Assembly (NCBI GenBank): GCA_016212795.1
Contig: JACRDT010000033.1
Location: 1 to 64,000, forward strand
Length of the DNA stretch: 64,000 bases
DNA from: Elusimicrobiota bacterium
GTDB lineage: Bacteria; Elusimicrobiota; Elusimicrobia; UBA1565; UBA9628
Direction: 5' to 3'
The position numbers and the translations under genes are program-made. The notes under the pieces are model-generated. The model was given only the letters and a program-made list of their open reading frames with translations. It did not search any database and was not told the DNA's origin. Positions 29,084 through 36,203 of this stretch are shown piece after piece. Numbering within the stretch: the first letter of the stretch is position 1; each line of letters begins with the position of its first letter.

Positions 29084-29835
29084 GAGGCATGGCGGGTCCG
29101 ATGGCTGATGCCGGTCGCGGGGCAGGGGCGGCTCCGGCCGCGACGGGGGCCATCCTGCTCTGCGCCGCGACGCGGTGGGAGGCGGGGCCTCTCGCCGGCA
29201 GGCTCGGGCTGGCTGTCCGGAAGGGTCGGGTGGTCGAGGGGCTGGAGTCTGGACGGAGGGTCCTCCTTCTCAGGACGGGGATGGGCTCGGCGAGCGTCTC
29301 GCGATCCCTGGCGACCATCGAGGCGGCGGCGGAAGGGCTGAGGCCCTTGCGCTGCGTCATCAGCACCGGCCTGGCCGGGGCGCTGACGCCGGAGCTGAGG
29401 ACCGGGGATATCGTCGCGGACCTGCGCGGCGACGCGCTGAGCCTAGCGGGCGCCGCCCAGGCTTGCTCGGACGGGCTGGGCCTGCGGCTGTGCCTGGGGA
29501 AGGTCGCGCATGCGGCGACGGTCCTGGCGACGCCCGAGCAGAAGGCCGCCCTGGCCCGCGCCGCCGAGGCTTGCGCCGTCGACATGGAATCCGAGCCCCT
29601 GCGCCGCTGGGCCTCGGAGCACGGATGGCCGTTCCTGTCGCTGCGGGTGATCCTGGACGCGGCCGACGAGTCGCTGCCTCCCGGGACGCCGGACCCCGAG
29701 GACGTCGCGGCGCTCGCCGGCTACGCGCTGTTCCATCCCCATCGGATCGGCGCGTTGGTCCGCCTCGGGCTCAGGACCAGGCGGTGCATGGGGAATTTGG
29801 CGGTCTATTTGAAGGAGTTCATCAAAGACCTATGA
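29080..29835 (+). CDS. hpnG: Nucleoside phosphorylase-like HpnG
   Basis: ATGA overlap with hpnA; LLCAATRWEAGPLAGRLGL...VVEGLESGRRVLLLRTGMGSASVSRSL...VISTGLAGAL...VDMES. Confidence 0.85.
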   Translation: MRGMAGPMADAGRGAGAAPAATGAILLCAATRWEAGPLAGRLGLAVRKGRVVEGLESGRRVLLLRTGMGSASVSRSLATIEAAAEGLRPLRCVISTGLAGALTPELRTGDIVADLRGDALSLAGAAQACSDGLGLRLCLGKVAHAATVLATPEQKAALARAAEACAVDMESEPLRRWASEHGWPFLSLRVILDAADESLPPGTPDPEDVAALAGYALFHPHRIGALVRLGLRTRRCMGNLAVYLKEFIKDL

Positions 29836-29900
29836 AACAGAATATGCCCCCCCGCTACTCGCCCCCCCGTGGGGGGGGGCGAGTGACTTGGGGGGCGAGT
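29831..29900 (+). repeat. Palindromic repeat family 1, copy D (long subtype)
   Basis: TATGAAACAGAATATGCCCCCCCGCTACTCGCCCCCCCGTGGGGGGGGGCGAGTGACTTGGGGGGCGAGT; flanked by 13-bp direct repeats GAGTTCATCAAAG. Confidence 0.88.
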
Positions 29901-30815
29901 GAGTTCATCAAAGTCCACGGCGCCATCGTGGACCGGGAGCTCAGGTCCCTCCTGCGCCGCCGCGGGGGCGAGCCCCCGGGGCTGCTCGAGGCCATGAGCT
30001 ACTCGGTCTTCGCGGGCGGCAAGCGATTCCGGCCCGCCCTCGTCTTCGCCGCCGCCCGGGCGTGCGGCGCCCGTCCCGGCTGGGGGGCCAGGACCGCGGC
30101 CGCCCTAGAGATGATCCACACCTATTCGCTCATCCACGACGACCTCCCGGCCATGGACGACGACGACTTGAGGCGCGGCCAGCCCACGAACCACAAGAAG
30201 TACGGGGAGGCGATGGCCATCCTCGCGGGCGACGGCCTTCTGACCGACGCCTTCGAGGCCCTGGCGGAGGACGCGCTTCGCAGCGGGCTGGACGCGAGGT
30301 CCGCCGCCGAGCTCGTGAGGGCCGTGGCCGCGGGCGCCGGGTCCAGGGGCATGGTGGCCGGGCAGGCGGCCGACCTGGAGGCCGAGGGTCTGGGAGCGCG
30401 GCCGAGGCGGGACGCCGGGCGTCCCGGGCGCGCCGCCTTGGCCAAGCGCCTGGAATACATCCATCTCCGCAAGACGGCGGCCCTGCTCGTGGCCAGCGTG
30501 GAGGCGGGGGCGATCCTGGCGAAGGCGAGCCCCCGGCAGAGGGCCGCTCTGCGCGGGTACGGCCGGGCCCTGGGGCTGGCCTTCCAGGCCGCCGACGACG
30601 TCCTGGACGTGGTGGGCGACAAGGCGAAGCTGGGCAAGAAGGGGTCCGACCGGGAGAACGCCAAGCTCACGTACGCCTCGCTCTACGGGGTCGATGCCGC
30701 CGCCGCCAAGGCCCGGGCGTTCGCCCAGGAGGCGCATCGGCATCTGAAGGTCTTCGGCAGGAAGGCCGCCATCCTGCATGAGTTGGCGGATTATGTGGTG
30801 GACAGGGATTATTGA
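29832..30815 (+). CDS. Polyprenyl (farnesyl/geranyl-type) diphosphate synthase; start uncertain (ATG 29832 or GTG 29883)
   Basis: FAGGKRFRPALVFAA, IHTYSLIHDDLPAMDDDDLRRGQPTNHKKYGEAMAILAGDGLLTDAF, FQAADDVLDV. Confidence 0.93.
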   Translation: MKQNMPPRYSPPRGGGRVTWGASEFIKVHGAIVDRELRSLLRRRGGEPPGLLEAMSYSVFAGGKRFRPALVFAAARACGARPGWGARTAAALEMIHTYSLIHDDLPAMDDDDLRRGQPTNHKKYGEAMAILAGDGLLTDAFEALAEDALRSGLDARSAAELVRAVAAGAGSRGMVAGQAADLEAEGLGARPRRDAGRPGRAALAKRLEYIHLRKTAALLVASVEAGAILAKASPRQRAALRGYGRALGLAFQAADDVLDVVGDKAKLGKKGSDRENAKLTYASLYGVDAAAAKARAFAQEAHRHLKVFGRKAAILHELADYVVDRDY

Positions 30816-30834
30816 GATGCTACGAGGAGAACCT

Positions 30835-30892
30835 TGATGAGACGGCATTTGCCCCCACAGCTACTCGCCTCCCCGCGGGGGAGGCGAGTGAT
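30835..30892 (+). repeat. Palindromic repeat family 1, copy E
   Basis: TGATGAGACGGCATTTGCCCCCACAGCTACTCGCCTCCCCGCGGGGGAGGCGAGTGAT; directly precedes ATG 30893. Confidence 0.9.
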
Positions 30893-31087
30893 ATGAGAGA
30901 AGGTAAATGGCTGCAACCCCGGCACGCGAGCCGGGAAGCGTTCGAGCGGGACTACCCCGCCATCGACTTCTCGGGGCTCGACGTCTACTGCCCCGGCTGC
31001 CGGGCGACGGTGAAGCTCTCGCGCAAGGCGCCCAACGGCCGCATCGGCGGCTGGTGCCGGCCCTGCGACAGAGGAGTGTGCCCATGA
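30893..31087 (+). CDS. Small zinc-ribbon-like protein (64 aa)
   Basis: MREGKWLQPRHASREAFERDYPAIDFSGLDVYCPGCRATVKLSRKAPNGRIGGWCRPCDRGVCP; two CxxC pairs. Confidence 0.55.
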   Translation: MREGKWLQPRHASREAFERDYPAIDFSGLDVYCPGCRATVKLSRKAPNGRIGGWCRPCDRGVCP

Positions 31088-31136
31088 CCGAGCCTAGCGA
31101 GGGAATGGTAGATTCCGAGGCCGTAGGAGGGAAACC

Positions 31137-31403
31137 ATGACCGAGAAGACCGTGACCGAGCAGACGCCGGCGGCCGTGAAGGCCTCGGAGCGCGACCCCG
31201 CCCGCGTCGAGCAGCGCCGCCCCCCCTCCCGAGGCGCCTGCCGCCGCTGCGGGCGCAACAAGCCCGTCAACCGGCTGATGCTGTGCTACCCTTGCTGGGT
31301 CAAGACGCGGCTCGAGGAGAAGGGGTGGCGGGAAGGCATGCCCCATCCCGACGACTGCGGCTGCGTCGGCTTGGGCGAGCACGGCCATGCGCCTGACGGC
31401 TGA
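31137..31403 (+). CDS. Small Cys-rich zinc-ribbon-like protein
   Basis: GACRRCGRNKPVNRLMLCYPCWVKTRLEEKGWREGMPHPDDCGC. Confidence 0.6.
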   Translation: MTEKTVTEQTPAAVKASERDPARVEQRRPPSRGACRRCGRNKPVNRLMLCYPCWVKTRLEEKGWREGMPHPDDCGCVGLGEHGHAPDG

Positions 31404-31409
31404 CCGGGG

Positions 31410-31949
31410 TCAGGCGAAGACCGTCTTCCTATAGAAGGCGAGCTCCCGGATCGAGTCGCGGACGTCCCCCATGGCCTCGTGCCGGTCGGCCTTGGGAGGG
31501 AAGTGCTTCTCGGGCGGGTACCACCGCCGGACCAGCTCCTTCACCGTGCTCACGTCGATGGACCGATAGTGGAAGAAGTCGTGGAGGACGGGCATGTGCC
31601 TGGCGAGGAAGCGCCGGTCCTGCCCGATCGTGTTGCCGCACAGCGGGGAGGTCTTCGGGAAGCAGTGGGCCCGGACGAACTCAAGCGTGCGTTCCTGGGC
31701 CTGCGCCATCGTGACCGTCGATTCCCGCACCCGCTGGGTCAGCCCCGACCTGCCGTGGTGCTCCACGCACCAGGCGCCCATGGAGGCGAGCACGTCGTCG
31801 GGGTGGTGGATGGGAAGGCTGGGGCCTTCCGCCACGAGCGCGAGGTCGCTGTCCGTGATGACCGTCGCGATCTCGATGATCGTGTCCCGGTCGGGGTCGA
31901 GCCCCGTCATCTCCAGGTCCATCCACACGAGGTTCATCTCCCGGGGCAT
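31410..31949 (-). CDS. orn: Oligoribonuclease
   Basis: LVWMDLEMTGLDPDRDTIIEIATVITD...LCGNTIGQDRRFLARHMP...HEAMGDVRDSIRELAFYR (DEDDh). Confidence 0.95.
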   Translation of the reverse strand: MPREMNLVWMDLEMTGLDPDRDTIIEIATVITDSDLALVAEGPSLPIHHPDDVLASMGAWCVEHHGRSGLTQRVRESTVTMAQAQERTLEFVRAHCFPKTSPLCGNTIGQDRRFLARHMPVLHDFFHYRSIDVSTVKELVRRWYPPEKHFPPKADRHEAMGDVRDSIRELAFYRKTVFA

Positions 31950-31994
31950 GGAACCATCATACCAAACCGGTGTCCAACAGGCCAGCGCCGTTGC

Positions 31995-32024
31995 TTGACG
32001 CGGGTTCGGCCGTAATGTTAGACT
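31995..32024 (+). promoter_or_regulatory. Promoter TTGACG-18-TAGACT upstream of lipoprotein trio
   Basis: Hexamers read directly. Confidence 0.5.
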
Positions 32025-32117
32025 ACGCGCGGACGGGGATACCGTCGAGGACGTCGGCCAGGGCCCGCGGGCTCGGGCGCGTGCCTAGAGGCACGGAACA
32101 CCAAAGGAGGAATAGAC

Positions 32118-32699
32118 ATGGAACTTAGCAAACTGGGCAGGACCTTGAGCCTTCTGGGCTGTGCTCTTGCTTTGGGGCTCGTCGCGGGCTGCGCCACGAG
32201 CTCGAAGCCGGTCGAGCCGAAGTCGACCGCTCCGGAATGGGTCGGCAAGGGCTCGGGCGCCTTCAAGGACGGCGGCGCGCTGGTCTTCTACGGCGTCGGC
32301 ATCCATCAGGGTTCGCGCAACCGCGCCATCTCCGAGTACGGCTCGAACGACCGGGGCCGCGGCGAGCTCGCGAAGATCATGAACAGCTACGTCACGGTCC
32401 TCACGAAGGACTACATGGCCTCGACCACGGCCGGGGACATGAAGAACTCCAGCGAGGAACAGCATACCGCGCAGACCCTGAAGGTCTTCGCCAAGCAGAC
32501 CCTGAACTTCTCGCAGGCCGTCGACCATTGGAGAGATCCCGTCGACAGCACCTACTTCGCCCTCGTGAAGCTCGACATGTCGGGCGTCAAGAAGGCCCTC
32601 GAGGAGTGCAAGGAGCTCGACACGAAGGTCCGCGACTTCGTCCGCGCCAACGCCGAGAAGGCGTTCGACGAACTGCAGGCCGAAGAAGCCAAGCACTAA
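32118..32699 (+). CDS. LPP20-family-like lipoprotein
   Basis: Lipobox LVAGC; WVGKGSGAFKDGGALVFYGVGIHQGSRNRAI...SRGELAK-type repeat; neighbour of LpoB-like gene. Confidence 0.7.
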   Translation: MELSKLGRTLSLLGCALALGLVAGCATSSKPVEPKSTAPEWVGKGSGAFKDGGALVFYGVGIHQGSRNRAISEYGSNDRGRGELAKIMNSYVTVLTKDYMASTTAGDMKNSSEEQHTAQTLKVFAKQTLNFSQAVDHWRDPVDSTYFALVKLDMSGVKKALEECKELDTKVRDFVRANAEKAFDELQAEEAKH

Positions 32700-32713
32700 T
32701 CCAGCGCAGGCCG

Positions 32714-32750
32714 ACAGGGGGGAGCGCCGTCCGTACGGCGCTTCCCCTGT
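32714..32750 (+). terminator. Hairpin between lipoprotein genes (attenuator/partial terminator)
   Basis: ACAGGGGGGAGCGCCGT-ccgt-ACGGCGCTTCCCCTGT, one bulge, poor T-tract. Confidence 0.5.
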
Positions 32751-32783
32751 TGTCTGCTCCTTCATCCAGTCAAAGGGGATACA

Positions 32784-33392
32784 ATGAACATCCAGGCAAT
32801 CGTCTTGCTGTTCGTGGCCGGCATGATGCCGGCCGTGGTCGGCTGCGCCGCCGGGACCAAGGTCACGCGGATGGACGTCAACGAGGCCAAGGACATCAGC
32901 GGCAAGTGGAACGACGAGGACTCCCGGCAGGTCGCCGAGGAGATGATCAAGGACTGCCTCGCGAGGCCCTGGCTGCCCAAGGCCAAGAACGAGTTCGGCA
33001 AGGAGCCCACGGTCATCGTCGGGACGGTCCGCAACCAGAGCCACGAGCACATCAACACCGACACCTTCGTCAACAACCTCCAGAAGGAGCTCATCAACTC
33101 GGGCGAGGTGGAGTTCGTCGCGTCCAAGACGGAGCGCGGCGAGGTCCGCGAGGAGCGCCTGGACCAGGACACCAACTCCTCCGAGGCCACCCGCAAGGAG
33201 CACGGCCAGGAAGCCGGCGCGGACTTCATGCTCTCGGGCGTCATCAACACCATCCAGGACTCCGAGGGCGGCAAGACGGTGATGTACTACCAGACCAACC
33301 TCAAGCTCCTGAACATGAAGAGCAACAAGATCGCCTGGAACGGCGAGAAGAAGATCAAGAAGTTCATCAAGCAAGCCAAAGTCTCATGGTAG
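32784..33392 (+). CDS. LpoB-like lipoprotein
   Basis: MNIQAIVLLFVAGMMPAVVGCA; PTVIVGTVRNQSHEHINTDTFVNNLQKELINSGEVEFVAS. Confidence 0.8.
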   Translation: MNIQAIVLLFVAGMMPAVVGCAAGTKVTRMDVNEAKDISGKWNDEDSRQVAEEMIKDCLARPWLPKAKNEFGKEPTVIVGTVRNQSHEHINTDTFVNNLQKELINSGEVEFVASKTERGEVREERLDQDTNSSEATRKEHGQEAGADFMLSGVINTIQDSEGGKTVMYYQTNLKLLNMKSNKIAWNGEKKIKKFIKQAKVSW

Positions 33393-34762
33393 GGGCCGCC
33401 ATCCGGGCCGCGCATCGAGGGCGGGCGCTGCTGCCCGCCCTCGCGCTTTTCCTGGCGGCCTGCGGGCCGTCGGTCGCGACGAAGAAGACCCTCAACACCT
33501 TCATCGCGGCCAAGGACTACGCCTCGGCCGAGGCGCACCTGGCGAAGGTCAAGGAGAACCAGTACGGCAAGAAGAACATGGTGCTCTACTACCTCGACCT
33601 GGGCACGGTCCAGCACCACGCCGGCGAGTATAAGGAGTCCGACGACAGCTTCGACAAGGCCCAGACCCGGATGAAGGAGCTCTACACGAAGTCCGCGACC
33701 AAGGCGGCCGGGACCGTGCTCATCAACGACATGACCACGGACTACGCCGGGGAGGCCTTCGAGCGCGCCCTGACGCACGTGTTCCGGGCGTTGAACTGGG
33801 TCTTCCAGGGGAGCCTCGACGAGGCGCTCGTCGAGTCCCGCAGCGTCCAGCCTTTCCTCGACGAGCTCGCGAGGCTCCGCGGCAACAAGCCCGTCTACCG
33901 GGGCGACGCCTTCGTCAACTACTTCAACAGCCTGCTCTACGACGAGGCGGGCAAGGCCGACGACGCGCGCATCTCGCGCGAGGACGCCTTGAAGGCCTAC
34001 GCGTGGTACGCCGCGGACTACAACACGCCGGCCCCGGAGTTCGGCCTGCCGGACGCCCCGGGCCTCGGCGAGGTGGTCTTCATCCACTACGCCGGCGTCG
34101 GGCCGCGGAAGGTGTCCAAGTCCTTCCAGGTCGCCTGGAACGACGCCATGCTGGCGGTCAACTCCAACGAGATGAAGAACGACCAGGAGGCCAAGTCCGC
34201 CCAGTTCCAGAACGCCCTGCGAGCCGGGATCACGGGCAAGGCCATCACGGTGGCCTACCCGGAGTACGTCCAGGACCCGTTCACCATCACGCAGTCCGAC
34301 CTCGAGGTCGACGGGCAGACGGCGCCGACGCTCCTCATGGAGGACATCTCGGCCATCGCCTTCAAGGACCTCAAGGACCGCCAGGCCCTCATCCGCACGC
34401 GCGCCATCGCGCGGGCCATGATCAAGTTCATGATCGCCCAGGCCGCCAACCAGGCGATGGACAAGAAGTACGGGAAGGGCTCGTGGCAGTCGGTGCTGAC
34501 GAAGGTCACGACCGGGGTCGCGTCGGCCGCCACCGAGGTCGCCGACACGCGGGGCTGGTCGACCGTGCCGTCCCAGATCCGCATGGCGCGCTTGCGCCTC
34601 AAGCCGGGGACGCACACCATCACCGCCCGCTTCAAGGCGTCCACGGGGATGGTCGTGTCCACCCACGTCTTCAACAACGTCGAGGTGAAGAAGGGCAAGC
34701 GCACCTTCCTGCACTACCGGACCGCCTGCGAGCCGCAGTGCGCGCCGGTGACCTCCAGCTGA
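33386..34762 (+). CDS. COG3014-type lipoprotein
   Basis: Lipobox LAAC; TPR-like N-terminal half; overlaps LpoB-like stop; composition of trio matches the LpoB/COG3014 neighbourhood. Confidence 0.7.
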   Translation: MVGAAIRAAHRGRALLPALALFLAACGPSVATKKTLNTFIAAKDYASAEAHLAKVKENQYGKKNMVLYYLDLGTVQHHAGEYKESDDSFDKAQTRMKELYTKSATKAAGTVLINDMTTDYAGEAFERALTHVFRALNWVFQGSLDEALVESRSVQPFLDELARLRGNKPVYRGDAFVNYFNSLLYDEAGKADDARISREDALKAYAWYAADYNTPAPEFGLPDAPGLGEVVFIHYAGVGPRKVSKSFQVAWNDAMLAVNSNEMKNDQEAKSAQFQNALRAGITGKAITVAYPEYVQDPFTITQSDLEVDGQTAPTLLMEDISAIAFKDLKDRQALIRTRAIARAMIKFMIAQAANQAMDKKYGKGSWQSVLTKVTTGVASAATEVADTRGWSTVPSQIRMARLRLKPGTHTITARFKASTGMVVSTHVFNNVEVKKGKRTFLHYRTACEPQCAPVTSS

Positions 34763-34784
34763 TCGGTCGACGGCGGAGCGTGAC

Positions 34785-34810
34785 GGCCGGTCCCCCCTCG
34801 GGGACCGGCC
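34785..34810 (+). terminator. Terminator-like hairpin
   Basis: GGCCGGTCCCC-cctc-GGGGACCGGCC. Confidence 0.55.
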
Positions 34811-34877
34811 GCCCTGTCAGCCCCCCCCCCAAACATAAAGGTCGGAATGTTGCATGTCGTTTGAAAGGGAGGGTACC

Positions 34878-36128
34878 ATGATCGACCTAGTCAAGAACCT
34901 CGCCGCGGTCAACCGCCGGACCAAGACGTCCGTCATCCGGGAGCTCCTCAAGTTGACGAACAAGCCCGAGATCATCTCCTTCGCGGGAGGGATGCCCGAC
35001 CCCGCCTCCTTCCCGTCGGAGGTCTTCGCCGGGATCGCGGCCGACATCCTGCGCACCAACAGCCGCGCGGCCCTGCAGTACGGGCCGACGGAAGGGCTGC
35101 CCGCGCTCCAGGAGCAGATCATCCGCCTCCTGCGCGAGGAGGACGGGATCGTCATCAAGCCGGAGAACATCCTCGTCACCACCGCCTCCCAGCAGGCCCT
35201 CGACCTGATCGGCAAGGCCTTCATCGACATGATGGACCCCATCATCGTGGAGCTGCCGAGCTACATCGGCGGGCTGCAGGCCTTCAACGGCCACGGCGCG
35301 AAGATGATCGGGGTCAAGGGGGACGACAACGGCATCCTCGTCGACGAGCTCGAGAAGAAGCTCCACCAGCTGCGCGACGAGGAGGAGCACTACAAGTTCG
35401 TCTACCTCGTCCCGGACTTCCAGAACCCCAGCGGGGTCACCCTCTGCGAGGAGCGCCGCCGCAAGGTCGTGCGCCTGGCCGAGATGTACGACGTGCTGAT
35501 CATCGAGGACTCGCCCTACCGGGCCATCCGGTTCGAGGGCAAGGCGCCCCACATGCTCCTCAAGCTCGGGCGCATCGGCAACATGGTGTCGCTCTTCACC
35601 TTCTCCAAGACCCTGGCGCCGAGCCTGCGCGTGGGCTTCATCGTGGCGCACGAGGCCATCATCAGGAGGATCGCGATCCTCAAGCAGTCCTCGGACCTCT
35701 GCACCTCGTCGCTCAACCAGCTCATGGCCGCGGAGTTCCTGGCGCGGGGCTACTACAAGACGCACGTCGAGGGCCTGCGCAGCCTCTACAAGGCCAAGAA
35801 GGACGCCATGCTCGCCGCCCTCAAGCAGCACATGCCCGAGGGCGAGGGCATCACCTGGACCAAGCCCGAAGGGGGCCTGTTCCTGTGGGTGCGCCTGCCC
35901 GACCACATGAGCGCCGACGAGCTGTTCTACGAGGCGGTCAAGGAGAACGTGGCGTACGTGATCGGGTCCGCCTTCCACTGCGACGGCTCGGGCCACAACA
36001 CCATGCGCCTGAACTTCTCCTACCCGACCCTGGAGCAGATCGACGAGGGCGTTAAAAGGCTGGCCGGGGTGGTCAAGGCCAACCTGCACAAGGCCAAGCC
36101 CAAGGCCCCCGCGCTGGCAGCCCGGTGA
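34878..36128 (+). CDS. PLP-dependent aminotransferase class I/II (2-aminoadipate/LysN-like)
   Basis: ISFAGGMPDPASFPSE, LQYGPTEGLPALQEQI, VPDFQNPSGVTL, SKTLAPSLRVGFIVA. Confidence 0.92.
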   Translation: MIDLVKNLAAVNRRTKTSVIRELLKLTNKPEIISFAGGMPDPASFPSEVFAGIAADILRTNSRAALQYGPTEGLPALQEQIIRLLREEDGIVIKPENILVTTASQQALDLIGKAFIDMMDPIIVELPSYIGGLQAFNGHGAKMIGVKGDDNGILVDELEKKLHQLRDEEEHYKFVYLVPDFQNPSGVTLCEERRRKVVRLAEMYDVLIIEDSPYRAIRFEGKAPHMLLKLGRIGNMVSLFTFSKTLAPSLRVGFIVAHEAIIRRIAILKQSSDLCTSSLNQLMAAEFLARGYYKTHVEGLRSLYKAKKDAMLAALKQHMPEGEGITWTKPEGGLFLWVRLPDHMSADELFYEAVKENVAYVIGSAFHCDGSGHNTMRLNFSYPTLEQIDEGVKRLAGVVKANLHKAKPKAPALAAR

Positions 36129-36203
36129 AACGGCCTCTGCCCCCACGGCTACTCGCCTCTGGCCGAGCCCAGCAAGCGGCCAGGCCGCGGGGGAGGCGAG
36201 TGA
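36124..36203 (+). repeat. Palindromic repeat family 1, copy F with extended stem
   Basis: CGGTGAAACGGCCTCTGCCCCCACGGCTACTCGCCTCTGGCCGAGCCCAGCAAGCGGCCAGGCCGCGGGGGAGGCGAGTGA between convergent genes. Confidence 0.85.

Noticed and set aside
30812-30892. N-terminal extension [20 protein letters not shown] before the small zinc-ribbon ORF, and similar [20 protein letters not shown] before hypD
   Set aside because: These peptides are translations of family-1 repeats; true starts are the ATGs directly after the repeats.
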